Below, in pieces: positions 7,070-15,926 of a stretch of DNA of 64,000 nt. The stretch spans positions 310,001 to 374,000 of the forward strand of contig DXXG01000007.1 in assembly GCA_019416455.1 (NCBI GenBank). The letters are read 5' to 3'. Within the stretch, counting starts at the first letter, position 1; the number at the start of each line of letters is the position of its first letter. Both the position numbers and the translations under genes were made by a program. This DNA is from Clostridiales bacterium (lineage in GTDB: Bacteria; Bacillota; Clostridia; Oscillospirales; Acutalibacteraceae). Below the pieces are notes generated by a model. It did not search any database and was not told the origin of the DNA. It worked only from the letters and a program-made list of their open reading frames with translations.

Positions 7070-9004
7070 TTATCTGATCTCTTTGCTTTCGATCTCCGCC
7101 ACGGTCTTCTGGATGAACTCGTCCAGAGTCATGGTGCCCAGGTCACCGTCCTTGCGGTGGCGCACGGAGATCACCTTGTCCTCCACGTCCTTGTCGCCCA
7201 GAATGACCATGTAAGGCACCTTTTCCATCTGAGCGCTGCGGATCTTGTAGCCGATCTTCTCGTTGCGGTCGTCCAGCTCCACACGCATGCCGCGGTCTTC
7301 CAGAGCACGCTTCACTTCATAGGCGTAGTCGAAGTGACGGTCGGCGATGGGCAGCAGCTTCACCTGAGTGGGCGCCAGCCACATGGGGAACGCGCCGGCG
7401 TACTTCTCGATGAGCAGAGCCAGGGTCCGCTCGTAGCAGCCGATGGAGGTGCGGTGGATGATGTAGGGATGTTTCTGGCTGCCGTCACGGTCGGTGTACT
7501 CCATGCCGAACTTCTCGGCCAGCATCTGGTCGATCTGGATGGTGATGAGGGTATCCTCTTTGCCGAACACGTTCTTGATCTGGATGTCCAGCTTGGGTCC
7601 GTAGAAGGCGGCCTCGCCGATACCGATGGAATAGGGGATCTCCAGATGGTCCAGGATCTTCTTCATCACGCCCTGAGCCTCGTCCCACTGCTCGGGAGTG
7701 CCGATGTACTTCTCGTTGTCCTTGGGATCCCACTGGGAGAACCGGTAGGATACGTCCTCGTACAGTCCCAGAGTCTTGAGCATGAACACGCACAGCTCCA
7801 GGCAGCGCTTGAACTCGTCCTCCAACTGCTCGGGAGTGCACATCAGGTGGCCCTCGGAAATGGTGAACTGCCGCACACGGATCAGGCCGTGCATCTCGCC
7901 GCTGGCTTCGTTGCGGAACAGAGTGGAAGTCTCGTTATAACGCAGGGGCAGGTCACGGTAGGAACGCTTCCGGTTCAGGTAAGCCTGATACTGGAAGGGG
8001 CAGGTCATGGGACGCAGAGCAAACACGTCCTTGTCCTTCTCCTCGTCACCCAGCACGAACATGCCGTCCTTGTAGTGATCCCAGTGGCCGGAGACCTTGT
8101 ACAGGTCGCTCTTGGCCATGTAGGGGGTCTTGGTCAGCAGCCAGCCCCTGCGCTGCTCCTCGTCCTCCACGAAACGCTGGAGCAGCTGGACGATCCGGGC
8201 GCCCTTGGGCAGCAGGATGGGCAGGCCCTGGCCAATGAGATCGCAGGTGGTGAACAGTTCCAATTCACGGCCCAGCTTATTGTGATCCCGCTTTTTGGCC
8301 TCTTCCAGCATTTGCAGGTGCTCTTCCAGCATAGACTGCTTGGGGAAGGAAACGCCGTAGACGCGGGTAAGCATCTTCTTGGTGGCGTCGCCACGCCAGT
8401 AGGCGCCGGTGATAGAGGTGAGCTTTACAGCCTTCACCATGCCGGTGCTCATCAGGTGAGGACCAGCGCACAGGTCGGTGAAATCACCCTGACGGTAGAA
8501 GCTGATGTTCTCCCCGTTGGCGGCGTGCTCATCGATGAGCTCCTCTTTATATTCCTGGCCTTCCATCAGCTTCTTGGCTTCCTGGGCAGGCAGCTCGAAG
8601 CGCTCGATGGGCAAGTTTTCCTTGATGATCTTCTTCATCTCGTCCTCGATCTTGGGCAGATCCTCCGCGGAGATGGGCTGCTGAAGATCGAAATCATAAT
8701 AGAAGCCGTTGTCCACGGCGGGCCCGATAGAGAACTTCGTGCCGGGATACAGCCGCAGCATGGCCTGAGCCAGAATGTGGGAAGTGGTGTGCCAGTAGGC
8801 CCGCTTGCCGTCCTCCACGTCGAACGTGAGGATCTCCAGAGCGCAGTCCTTCTCGATGGGAGTGCGCAGGTCGCAGGCTACCCCGTCGATGCGGGCGGCG
8901 CAGGCGGACTTGTACAGTCCCATGCCGATGGACTTAGCCACGTCGGCAGCGGTAACGCCGGATTCAAATTCCTTTACTTGGCCTTTCAGATCGATCTTTA
9001 CCAT
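7070..9004 (-). CDS. thrS: Threonine--tRNA ligase
   Basis: The 644-residue enzyme charges tRNA-Thr with threonine. The order is a TGS domain (first 60 residues), the editing domain with HILAQA, then the class II catalytic core (RPMTCPFQ, RNEASGEMHGLIRVRQFT) and an anticodon-binding C-terminus. Length matches the bacterial family. The ATG at 9004 (MVKIDLKG) follows GGAAAGGAG. The frame stays open to 9178, but that part is the T-box leader. Expression should respond to uncharged tRNA-Thr through the T-box upstream. Confidence 0.97.
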   Translation of the reverse strand: MVKIDLKGQVKEFESGVTAADVAKSIGMGLYKSACAARIDGVACDLRTPIEKDCALEILTFDVEDGKRAYWHTTSHILAQAMLRLYPGTKFSIGPAVDNGFYYDFDLQQPISAEDLPKIEDEMKKIIKENLPIERFELPAQEAKKLMEGQEYKEELIDEHAANGENISFYRQGDFTDLCAGPHLMSTGMVKAVKLTSITGAYWRGDATKKMLTRVYGVSFPKQSMLEEHLQMLEEAKKRDHNKLGRELELFTTCDLIGQGLPILLPKGARIVQLLQRFVEDEEQRRGWLLTKTPYMAKSDLYKVSGHWDHYKDGMFVLGDEEKDKDVFALRPMTCPFQYQAYLNRKRSYRDLPLRYNETSTLFRNEASGEMHGLIRVRQFTISEGHLMCTPEQLEDEFKRCLELCVFMLKTLGLYEDVSYRFSQWDPKDNEKYIGTPEQWDEAQGVMKKILDHLEIPYSIGIGEAAFYGPKLDIQIKNVFGKEDTLITIQIDQMLAEKFGMEYTDRDGSQKHPYIIHRTSIGCYERTLALLIEKYAGAFPMWLAPTQVKLLPIADRHFDYAYEVKRALEDRGMRVELDDRNEKIGYKIRSAQMEKVPYMVILGDKDVEDKVISVRHRKDGDLGTMTLDEFIQKTVAEIESKEIR

Positions 9005-9030
9005 GTGAAACTCCTTTCCGCCGGGGAAGC

Positions 9031-9068
9031 AAAAAACGCCTGCCCCAGCAAACACTCTGGGGCAGGCG
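9031..9068 (-). terminator. T-box terminator
   Basis: Perfect 12-base stem CGCCTGCCCCAG/CTGGGGCAGGCG read on the minus strand, followed by TTTTTT. It is the regulated terminator of the thrS leader. Confidence 0.9.
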
Positions 9069-9350
9069 TCCGGCAGTTCATTCAGTAACGTATTTTGCCA
9101 GGGACCCGCGGTTCCACCCGGATTCAAAGCGCCTCCCATACAGGAGGGCTTCCTCGTTGCGGCCTGTAACGGTGCCATCCGTCGCCCCTTGGGTGGGAGA
9201 GTTTTTAAAACTTTCCCGCGTTCGGAGCGCCGCTCAAAGGTGGTGGCCGATCTTCCTCTCCGGACGGCCGCTTTCAGCCAGCGACGGCCGCTCTCTGTTC
9301 CGGAACACAGGTGAAAATCAGCTTCCTTTTCATCGCGTTTCTTTTATGGT
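9031..9350 (-). promoter_or_regulatory. T-box leader of thrS
   Basis: The minus strand carries the T-box signature GGGTGGAACCGCGG at 9119-9106, which binds the NCCA end of uncharged tRNA. A threonine specifier ACC in the stem I region is probable at 9241-9239 or 9244-9242 (CCACCACCTTTGAG). A GGCTGAAAG element lies earlier in stem I. A terminator at 9068-9031 completes the switch. Known T-box biology implies read-through when tRNA-Thr is uncharged. Confidence 0.93.
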
Positions 9351-9356
9351 AAACCA

Positions 9357-9385
9357 ATGATAGCACTTGGGAAAACCCTTGTCAA
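9357..9385 (-). promoter_or_regulatory. thrS promoter
   Basis: On the minus strand TTGACA (9385-9380) and TATCAT (9362-9357) are 17 bases apart. Transcription should start near 9350, giving a leader of about 345 bases. Confidence 0.85.
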
Positions 9386-9439
9386 GAACAAGAAACTTCC
9401 ATTCCCCACCCTTTCTGTGAATAAAATGTTACAAATTTC

Positions 9440-9469
9440 TTGACAACTACCACTAGGTAGGGCTAGAAT
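9440..9469 (+). promoter_or_regulatory. Probable rny promoter with palindrome in the spacer
   Basis: TTGACA at 9440-9445 and TAGAAT at 9464-9469, 18 bases apart. The spacer contains CTACC-N4-GGTAG (9447-9460), an inverted repeat placed where a repressor could block RNA polymerase. Confidence 0.6.
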
Positions 9470-9784
9470 AAAAACAGAGTGCACTAGGCGCTTTTATATA
9501 TGAATTTCCCTGTTTTTCATCTTTACTTATTTTTTATTGAGTAATTTCTATAAAGATCGCCGGAAACGGACGGTTTTTCTTTCTTTTTCCACAGGCCTTT
9601 CTTTCAAAAAGATCACCCTGCCGAAAAAGAAAAAAACAATAAAAAAACGAATAGAGAACGAAACTTTGAAAAAATCATATAGCTCCATGAAGCGGCCCGC
9701 TGCACTTCCCAGGGCAAACTACGCTCTGGCTTCCCCTGTTACTTGAAATTAAAAAATAGGAAACGAGGAAAAGGAGGTGCCTGA
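9470..9784 (+). other. AT-rich 5' leader of rny
   Basis: About 315 bases, clearly richer in A and T than the flanking genes, lie between the putative promoter and rny. A 69-codon frame at 9537-9746 has a TTG start without a ribosome site and a lysine-rich product like translated A-tracts, so I do not call it a gene. No strong hairpin was found by eye. Confidence 0.4.
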
Positions 9785-11347
9785 TTGGGCCAAATCGCTG
9801 TGTGGCTGTGTATCGTCATCGCCATCCTGGCCGCCGCGGCGGCAGGCGTGATCGCGTTCTTTATGGGCTTCCACTACCGCAAAAACAAGGCCGAAGCCGA
9901 GATCGGTTCCGCTGAGCAGGAAGCAAAGCGCATCGTGGGCGACGCCATCAAAAACGCGGAAGCCAAAAAGAAAGAGATCGTTCTGGAAGGCAAAGACGAG
10001 CTACACCGCCTGAGAAACGAATCCGAGAAGGAACTTGCCGACCGCCGCAAAGAGATCCAGCATCAGGAAAAGCGGATCCTCCAAAAAGAGGAAAGCCTGG
10101 AAAAGAAGCTGGAAAGCATGGAACGCAAGGAAAACCAGATCGACCAGAAAAACAAGAAGGCCGAGGAACGCTTGCAGGAAGCCGAGGCCGTCAAGAAGAG
10201 CCAGTTCGACATGTTGGAGAAAATCTCCTCCTTCACTGTGGAACAGGCGAAAGAATACCTGCTGAACAACCTGGAAAACGAGCTGACTCATGAGAAGGCC
10301 GTAAAGATCCGGGAATTCGAGCAGCAGACCAAAGAAGAGGCAGACAAGACCGCCCGGGAGATCATCGCCCTGGCCATCCAGCGCTGCGCGGCAGACCATG
10401 TGTCTGAAGCCGCCATCAGCGTGGTGCCCCTGCCCAACGACGAGATGAAGGGCCGGATCATCGGCCGAGAAGGTCGGAACATCCGGGCAATTGAGACCCT
10501 TACCGGTGTGGATCTGATCATCGACGACACGCCGGAAGCCATCACTCTCTCCAGCTTCGAGCCTGTCCGCCGTGAGGTGGCCCGCATCGCTTTGGAGAAG
10601 CTGATCGCCGACGGACGTATTCATCCCACCCGCATCGAGGAGACGGTGGAAAAAGCCCGCCGTGAAGTGGACGCCACCATCAAATCCGAAGGCGAGCGCG
10701 CCGTGCTGGAAGTGGGCGTCAACGGCGTCCATCACGAACTGGTGAAGCTGCTGGGCCGTCTGCGCTATCGTACCAGCTACGGCCAGAACGTGCTGAATCA
10801 CTCTCTGGAAGTGGCCTACCTGTCCGGTATGATGGCCTCCGAACTGGGGCTTGATCCCACAGTGGCTAAGCGGGCCGGTTTGCTCCACGATATCGGCAAG
10901 GCTCTGGACCACGAGGTGGAAGGCTCCCATGTGCAGATCGGTGTGGAAGCCGCCCGGAAATACCGGGAGAGCGAGGCTGTCATCCATGCTATCGCCGCTC
11001 ACCATGGCGACGTGGAAGCCAAGACCGTCATCGCCTGCATCGTTCAGGCAGCCGACGCTATCTCCGCTGCCAGACCTGGCGCCCGCCGGGAAAACCTGGA
11101 GAACTATATCAAACGTCTGGAGAAACTGGAAGAAGTTGCCTCCTCCTTTGATGGAGTGGACAGCTGCTATGCCATCCAGGCAGGTCGTGAGATCCGCATC
11201 ATGGTGAAGCCGGAGAAGATCAACGACGAAAAAATGACCCTGCTGGCCCGGGAGATCTGCAAGAAGATTGAAGCGGATCTGGACTATCCCGGTCAGATCA
11301 AGGTGAACATGATCCGTGAGAGCCGCGCAGTGGACTATGCGAAATAA
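9785..11347 (+). CDS. rny: Ribonuclease Y
   Basis: The 520-residue endoribonuclease initiates mRNA decay at the membrane in Firmicutes. In order it has an N-terminal membrane helix (residues 3-27), a long charged coiled coil (about 30-170), a KH RNA-binding domain (GRIIGREGRNIRAIE) and an HD phosphodiesterase domain with HSLEVAYLSG and the HD pair in LLHDIGKALDHE. Length matches Bacillus RNase Y. The TTG start at 9785 is preceded by AAGGAGGTG. It heads a run that continues to ymdB, its usual neighbour. Confidence 0.97.
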   Translation: MGQIAVWLCIVIAILAAAAAGVIAFFMGFHYRKNKAEAEIGSAEQEAKRIVGDAIKNAEAKKKEIVLEGKDELHRLRNESEKELADRRKEIQHQEKRILQKEESLEKKLESMERKENQIDQKNKKAEERLQEAEAVKKSQFDMLEKISSFTVEQAKEYLLNNLENELTHEKAVKIREFEQQTKEEADKTAREIIALAIQRCAADHVSEAAISVVPLPNDEMKGRIIGREGRNIRAIETLTGVDLIIDDTPEAITLSSFEPVRREVARIALEKLIADGRIHPTRIEETVEKARREVDATIKSEGERAVLEVGVNGVHHELVKLLGRLRYRTSYGQNVLNHSLEVAYLSGMMASELGLDPTVAKRAGLLHDIGKALDHEVEGSHVQIGVEAARKYRESEAVIHAIAAHHGDVEAKTVIACIVQAADAISAARPGARRENLENYIKRLEKLEEVASSFDGVDSCYAIQAGREIRIMVKPEKINDEKMTLLAREICKKIEADLDYPGQIKVNMIRESRAVDYAK

Positions 11348-11374
11348 AAATGGCAGAGATAGGAGAGGTCCCCA

Positions 11375-11893
11375 ATGAAAGAAAAATTGGAAACTCTTTT
11401 TGGAAACTTTGGTTGCGCCTTGTACTATCTCAGCGCCCTACTTCTGACTGCTATTCCTTTTATTTTGATTGACTGCCCGGCCTGGCTTGCCGGCCTTCTC
11501 ATTACTGCTTCTGCAGCGATTCCGTATATTGGCATAGTTATTCAAATTGCCGTCTGGATATGGGGTCTTGTCGTTGCCATTTCGTTACCAACTGACTTTT
11601 GGGTTATCGTGTTTTATATCGGCTTTTTCCTATTTATAGTTTCGACGATAGTTCCTGCGATCTTATCTTTGCTCCCAGATCGGAAACGTAAAACCGAAGT
11701 CAAAGAGGGCAACGGTTCATTCGCCCCGGGCGTGTACAATCGCACCGGCGAGGCTTTCAACCACCCCGTTGATTATCTGGCAGATAGTGTACCCGAAGAG
11801 GAGCTAGAAGAAGACCAGGAAGAAGAAACACAAGCGAAGGCCGAATATAAACCAGTGCAAAAAGTAAAAGTCTATCGACGGGAAAAGCATTAA
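11375..11893 (+). CDS. Uncharacterised membrane protein, AT-rich gene
   Basis: The 172-residue protein is not recognised. Residues about 15-105 form three or four hydrophobic helices; the C-terminal 65 residues are polar and acidic (EEELEEDQEEET), ending in a basic tail (KVKVYRREKH). GGAGAGG precedes the ATG. The gene is visibly more AT-rich than rny and ymdB around it, which are usually direct neighbours. That suggests later insertion or relaxed codon use. A role linked to RNase Y at the membrane is possible but purely positional. Confidence 0.7.
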   Translation: MKEKLETLFGNFGCALYYLSALLLTAIPFILIDCPAWLAGLLITASAAIPYIGIVIQIAVWIWGLVVAISLPTDFWVIVFYIGFFLFIVSTIVPAILSLLPDRKRKTEVKEGNGSFAPGVYNRTGEAFNHPVDYLADSVPEEELEEDQEEETQAKAEYKPVQKVKVYRREKH

Positions 11894-11935
11894 CAGAAAC
11901 CGTTCTTCACCTTCTACGTGGTGTTAACACGGTTG

Positions 11936-11960
11936 GGGGCGCATGCAAATGCGTCCCTTT
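11936..11960 (+). terminator. Probable weak terminator before ymdB
   Basis: GGGGCGCAT pairs (one G-T wobble) with ATGCGTCCC around a GCAA tetraloop, followed by TTTGCTT. The T tract is short. Confidence 0.5.
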
Positions 11961-12001
11961 GCTTATCAACAGCAACTAATTGTTCAATAGGAGATGGTAT
12001 T

Positions 12002-12772
12002 CTGAACATCCTGTGCATCGGCGACGTGGTGGGCAGCATCGGCTGCCAGTTCCTGCGCAGCCGCCTGCCCGCTTTGAAAAAGACCAAGGCCATTGACCTG
12101 GTCATCGCCAACGGGGAGAACTCCGCCGACGGCAACGGCATCACCCCGGCTTCGGCGGAATACCTGCTGGACAGCGGGGTGGACGTGATCACCACAGGCA
12201 ATCACAGCTTCCGCCGGCGGGAGTGCTATGATTTTTACGACTCCTGCGAGACTCTGCTCCGCCCGGCCAACTATCCGGCAGGAGCCCCCGGCAAAGGTAT
12301 GTGCGTGGTGGATATGGGCCGAGTCCAAGTGGCGGTGATCAACCTGATGGGCACCGTCTACCTGGAAAGCCTGCCCTGCCCCTTCGAAACCTTGGAGAAG
12401 CTGCTGAAAACTCCGGACCTTCCCAAACTGTGTGTGGTGGATTTCCACGCGGAGGCAACTGGGGAAAAACGGGCCATGGGCTTTTTCGCCGACGGCCGGG
12501 TGACTGCTCTGTTCGGTACCCACACCCATGTGCAGACCGCGGATGAGACTGTCCTCCCTCATGGCACCGGCTATCTCACGGACGCAGGCATGACCGGGGT
12601 CATCGACTCGGTGCTGGGGGTGAAACCAGAGATCATCATTGGGAAGCTCCGCTCCAAAATGCCTGCCCGATTCGACTGGGCCAAGGGCCCCTGCAAAATG
12701 GACTGCGTCCTTTTCTCCGCTGATGAACGCACCGGCCTGTGCACCGGGGTGGAGCGATTGTCTCTCACTTAA
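12002..12772 (+). CDS. ymdB: YmdB-like metallophosphoesterase
   Basis: About 256 residues of the TIGR00282 metallophosphoesterase family, which includes Bacillus YmdB, a phosphodiesterase tied to RNase Y function. Metal-binding motifs are visible: GDVVG, NGEN, TGNHSFRRRE, DFHAEATGEK and GTHTHVQTAD. Family members begin MxILFIGDxVG, which places the start at CTG 12002, eight bases after the AGGAG at 11989-11993. An ATT at 11999 is the alternative. A GTG frame from 11918 would run through the preceding terminator hairpin and is unlikely. Rare start codons are therefore implied. Confidence 0.88.
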   Translation: MNILCIGDVVGSIGCQFLRSRLPALKKTKAIDLVIANGENSADGNGITPASAEYLLDSGVDVITTGNHSFRRRECYDFYDSCETLLRPANYPAGAPGKGMCVVDMGRVQVAVINLMGTVYLESLPCPFETLEKLLKTPDLPKLCVVDFHAEATGEKRAMGFFADGRVTALFGTHTHVQTADETVLPHGTGYLTDAGMTGVIDSVLGVKPEIIIGKLRSKMPARFDWAKGPCKMDCVLFSADERTGLCTGVERLSLT

Positions 12773-12854
12773 AACTATTTTCAAAAAAATTGTTCTGAGT
12801 CGGGAAGACCTTTTCAGGCTGCGCGTTTCTGTTTTTATCGGATCTCAACTTTCT

Positions 12855-12883
12855 TTTGCTTTCTCCTCAGCTCTTGCTATAAT
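12855..12883 (+). promoter_or_regulatory. Promoter of the lipoprotein gene
   Basis: An extended -10, TGCTATAAT, ends at 12883. The -35 (TTTGCT, 12855-12860, 17-base spacing) is poor, as is common with extended -10 promoters. Confidence 0.55.
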
Positions 12884-12928
12884 GTAGGCATAAAAGGGTC
12901 TGTTGATATGAAAAAAGGAGTAAGAACC

Positions 12929-13747
12929 ATGAAAAAGAATGGTACCCTGGAGAAAATAAGATGGAAAGCCGCTCTCGTCCTCTGTCTTGCGGTAGCGCTG
13001 TGGCTCTTGACTGGCTGCGATCATGGCACACCGTCTGCTTCTCCCGTGTCCTCAAACTCCCCTTGCAGCTTTGATTCAGCTATGATCCGATCCGTGAAAC
13101 TGAAAGACAACTCCAGTATGGATTACAGGGTTACAGAAAGTCGAAGAGAAATCCAAACCATTACGGACATCCTCAACGGGTTCACCTATACCTCCTCTCA
13201 GGAGATGGAAGATACCCCCTATCCTCCGCGCTACTCCCTGACTATCTATACCGACGATTGGACTTACCGCTGTTCTTTCGACCAAAATGTCCTATATATT
13301 TTCCACGAGGATAGCGTGGTCCAATACACCGGGGAGGAAGGCTGCCTTCAAGAATTGGCAGACCTCGTCTGTGAGAAGTGGCACACCCTGTTCTCCATCG
13401 ACCCGGAGGACGTAAGCAGCTTGGGAGTGATGGGGTCCGGCTTCATGATCGAAGACCGGGAGATCGTGGAGGAGGTTGTTTCCGCCTTAAACAGCTTCAC
13501 TTACCGGGAAGTAACCACCAACGAACCGGAGGACTCTGGCTCATTCTTTACCATGGGGCTGCTAGGACCTGAGGGAGGCTCCGCCCAGGCTCTGGGCTTT
13601 GCCATGGGGACCTATTACCTTCGGGTTGAGCAGGGAGACCAGTTCGTCTACTATCTGGGAGAAGAGGGTCATTTTCTCGAAGTCCAAAAGCTGCTGAAAA
13701 ACGCCCCAGCTCCCACAAAGTCTCCTACACAGGCAAAAGCTCCTTAA
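12929..13747 (+). CDS. Uncharacterised lipoprotein
   Basis: The 272-residue product begins with a basic segment and a hydrophobic stretch ending in LLTGC, a good lipobox, so it is probably lipid-anchored outside the membrane. The mature part looks like two related halves of about 110 residues, each with a pattern near 'MIRSVKL/MGSGFMIED ... I..I...LNSFTY' (compare DILNGFTYTS and ALNSFTYREV). No family is recognised. ATG 12929 is chosen because AAAAGGAG lies eight bases upstream; that ribosome site itself lies within a longer frame from 12908. Confidence 0.75.
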   Translation: MKKNGTLEKIRWKAALVLCLAVALWLLTGCDHGTPSASPVSSNSPCSFDSAMIRSVKLKDNSSMDYRVTESRREIQTITDILNGFTYTSSQEMEDTPYPPRYSLTIYTDDWTYRCSFDQNVLYIFHEDSVVQYTGEEGCLQELADLVCEKWHTLFSIDPEDVSSLGVMGSGFMIEDREIVEEVVSALNSFTYREVTTNEPEDSGSFFTMGLLGPEGGSAQALGFAMGTYYLRVEQGDQFVYYLGEEGHFLEVQKLLKNAPAPTKSPTQAKAP

Positions 13748-13834
13748 CTCATCCGACAGCGGGTAAGACGCCCCTTTTTTTCCAAAATTCATCGGCCCGT
13801 TTTCTCCTGTTTTTCAGAAAACCCCCAACAATGA

Positions 13835-13863
13835 TTGTATTTTTCAATTTTTTGTGTTAAACT
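13835..13863 (+). promoter_or_regulatory. Possible fakA promoter
   Basis: TTGTAT (13835-13840) and TAAACT (13858-13863) with a 17-base spacer, about 35 bases before the preferred fakA start. The match to consensus is moderate. Confidence 0.4.
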
Positions 13864-13906
13864 AGTTAAAAACTATGACATCGACCTCGTGAAGGATGTG
13901 TTACCC

Positions 13907-15592
13907 GTGATTTTAGGTTCTCAACTGAAAAACGCGATCATCTCCGGTTCAAACAATATTTCCAAGTATAAAAAACAAGTTAACGAGCTGAACATTTTCC
14001 CCGTACCCGACGGCGACACTGGCACCAATATGTCCATGACCATCGGCGCCGCCGCGGAGGAAATGAAGAAGCTTGACGACTCTGCCAACGCCTCTCAGGT
14101 GGCTAAGAAGGCTGCCTCCTCTATGCTGCGAGGCGCCCGTGGCAACTCCGGCGTCATTCTGTCCTTGCTGTTCCGGGGCATCTCCAAGGGCCTGGAAGAC
14201 AAGGAGGAGATCTCCGCTGAAGATCTGGTGACCGCGTTGGAGCTGGGCGTGGACGAAGCCTACAAAGCTGTGATGAAGCCCACCGAGGGCACCATCCTCA
14301 CCGTGGCCCGTGTGGGCGCGGAGCGGGGCCGTGAAGCCCTGGAACTGGGCAGCGATCCCGTACAGGTGTGGGACGCTGTCTGCATGGGCGCGGCCGACGC
14401 TTTGGAGGACACTCCCAACCTTTTGCCCGTATTGAAGAAAGCTGGCGTAGTGGACGCCGGTGGCCAGGGCCTTTGCCTGATCTTTGAGGGTATGCTCAGT
14501 GTGTTCCGCAGCGGCATTGTGCTGGAATGTGGTCTCACTGAAGAGGAGAAGGCTGAGGAGACTGCGGAGTTCTTCCGGAACGTTGCGGCAGAATTCGACA
14601 GCGAGATCAACTTCACCTACTGCACCGAGTTCATCGTTGGACGGGACCCGGAGGTCCAGAAGGATCCTCTGGAACTGCGTCTGTTCCTGGAAACCATCGG
14701 TGACTGCGTGGTTGTGGTGGACGATGACGAGATCATCAAAACTCACGTGCATACAGAAAACCCCGGTGACGCACTGCAGGCTGCTCTCCAATATGGTCAG
14801 CTGCTCACCGTGAAGATCGAGAACATGAAGGAACAGCACCGCAAGGCCGCTGAGGAAAACGAGGCAGCTAAGGCCGCTCAGCAGCCCGCCAAAGAGGAGC
14901 GCAAGCCTCTGGAGCCTCAGGAACCCACTGAGGAAGTGGGCTTCATCTCCGTGGCAGCTGGCCAGGGATTGCAGGAACTGTTCCAGGATCTGGGCTGTGC
15001 CAATGTGGTCAGCGGCGGCCAGACCATGAACCCCAGCACCGAAGACCTGCTGGAAGCCGTGCTTGCCACTCCTGCCAAAAAGGTTTTCGTGCTGCCCAAC
15101 AACAAGAATATCCTTATGGCCGCAGAGCAGACCGTGCCTTTGGCTACCGACCGGGAAGTGATCGTCATCCCCACCCGGACGATTCCCCAGGGACTTTCCG
15201 CCATGCTGGCCTTTGATCCTGATTCCGATGCCGACGCCAACAAGGAAGCCATGCTGGAAGCTGCTTCCAACGTGGACACCGGACTGGTGACCTTTGCTGC
15301 TCGGGATTCCGAGTATGATGGCCACACCATTCGTCATGGCGACATTTTGGGCCTGAAGAACGGCAAACTGGAATACATCGAGAAAGATCCTGTTGCCGCT
15401 TGCGTCCGTGTGACCCGGTCCTTCGCTTCCAAGCATACCTCCTTTGTCACCCTGATCTACGGCGAAGGCGTGTCTCAGGAGCAGGCGGAAGAGGCCAAGC
15501 GGATTTTGGAGAACAAGCTCCATTCCGATGTGGAGATCACTCTGGTCAACGGCGGCCAGCCTGTATATTACTTCATCATCTCCGTAGAATGA
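13907..15592 (+). CDS. fakA: Fatty acid kinase, ATP-binding subunit (FakA-like, DAK2 domain)
   Basis: The 561-residue protein matches the FakA/YloV family, which phosphorylates fatty acids carried by FakB proteins. The N-terminal DAK2 domain shows the nucleotide/metal-binding motif NIFPVPDGDTGTNM and GARGNSGVILS; a middle domain and a C-terminal FakA-specific domain follow. GTG 13907 with AAGGA upstream gives the family N-terminus (LGSQLKNAIISGSNN); the frame is open back to 13835, through the promoter region. No FakB gene is present here. Nearness to recG matches the usual Firmicutes arrangement. Confidence 0.92.
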   Translation: MILGSQLKNAIISGSNNISKYKKQVNELNIFPVPDGDTGTNMSMTIGAAAEEMKKLDDSANASQVAKKAASSMLRGARGNSGVILSLLFRGISKGLEDKEEISAEDLVTALELGVDEAYKAVMKPTEGTILTVARVGAERGREALELGSDPVQVWDAVCMGAADALEDTPNLLPVLKKAGVVDAGGQGLCLIFEGMLSVFRSGIVLECGLTEEEKAEETAEFFRNVAAEFDSEINFTYCTEFIVGRDPEVQKDPLELRLFLETIGDCVVVVDDDEIIKTHVHTENPGDALQAALQYGQLLTVKIENMKEQHRKAAEENEAAKAAQQPAKEERKPLEPQEPTEEVGFISVAAGQGLQELFQDLGCANVVSGGQTMNPSTEDLLEAVLATPAKKVFVLPNNKNILMAAEQTVPLATDREVIVIPTRTIPQGLSAMLAFDPDSDADANKEAMLEAASNVDTGLVTFAARDSEYDGHTIRHGDILGLKNGKLEYIEKDPVAACVRVTRSFASKHTSFVTLIYGEGVSQEQAEEAKRILENKLHSDVEITLVNGGQPVYYFIISVE

Positions 15593-15597
15593 CCAGC

Positions 15598-15681
15598 GTG
15601 ACGCTGGACTCATGTCGCGCCTTGGGCGGCGGGCTTTTAGCCCGCGCTGTGAAAGACGTTAACGCGCGTCCGCGGGGATAG
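15598..15681 (+). repeat. Intergenic repeat family 1, copy A
   Basis: An 84-base unit starting GTGACGCTGGAC, repeated 116 bases downstream with about 10 differences. It contains the hairpin GCGGGC-TTTTA-GCCCGC. It lies directly after fakA and may also end its transcript. Confidence 0.8.
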
Positions 15682-15713
15682 GGTTCGGTGAAAAGTTAAC
15701 GTCTACTTTTCTT

Positions 15714-15797
15714 GTGACGCTGGACCCATGTCGCGCCTTGGACGGAGGGCTTTTAGCCCGCGCCGTGAAAGGCATCAATGCGCGTCCGCGAGGGTAG
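15714..15797 (+). repeat. Intergenic repeat family 1, copy B
   Basis: Second copy, about 88% identical by eye to 15598-15681, in the same direction and separated by 32 unrelated bases. Several changes keep the central hairpin mostly intact. Confidence 0.8.
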
Positions 15798-15880
15798 ACT
15801 TTATGGAAGTCTTTTCCCGCAGCGCGGGGCCCGTGCAGTCCTTGAGAAACGAAAGAAACCACAGAATAGAGCTTTACCCA

Positions 15881-15911
15881 GGAACCTTTCTTTCAGGAAA
15901 GGTTCCTTTTT
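15881..15911 (+). terminator. Terminator before the P-loop kinase gene
   Basis: GGAACCTTTC (15881-15890) pairs with GAAAGGTTCC (15897-15906), followed by TTTTT. It ends only 15 bases before the next start codon. Confidence 0.8.
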
Positions 15912-15926
15912 GTAGAGGGGACATTT

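Noticed and set aside
7157..9088. A 643-codon open frame opposite thrS
   Set aside because: It mirrors thrS codons, has no ribosome site and gives a His/Leu/Gln-rich product typical of a shadow frame in GC-rich DNA.
9005..9178. N-terminal extension of ThrRS
   Set aside because: The DNA is the T-box and terminator; the family start is at 9004.
9537..9746. 69-codon lysine-rich frame before rny
   Set aside because: TTG start without a ribosome site, in an AT-rich leader; no family.
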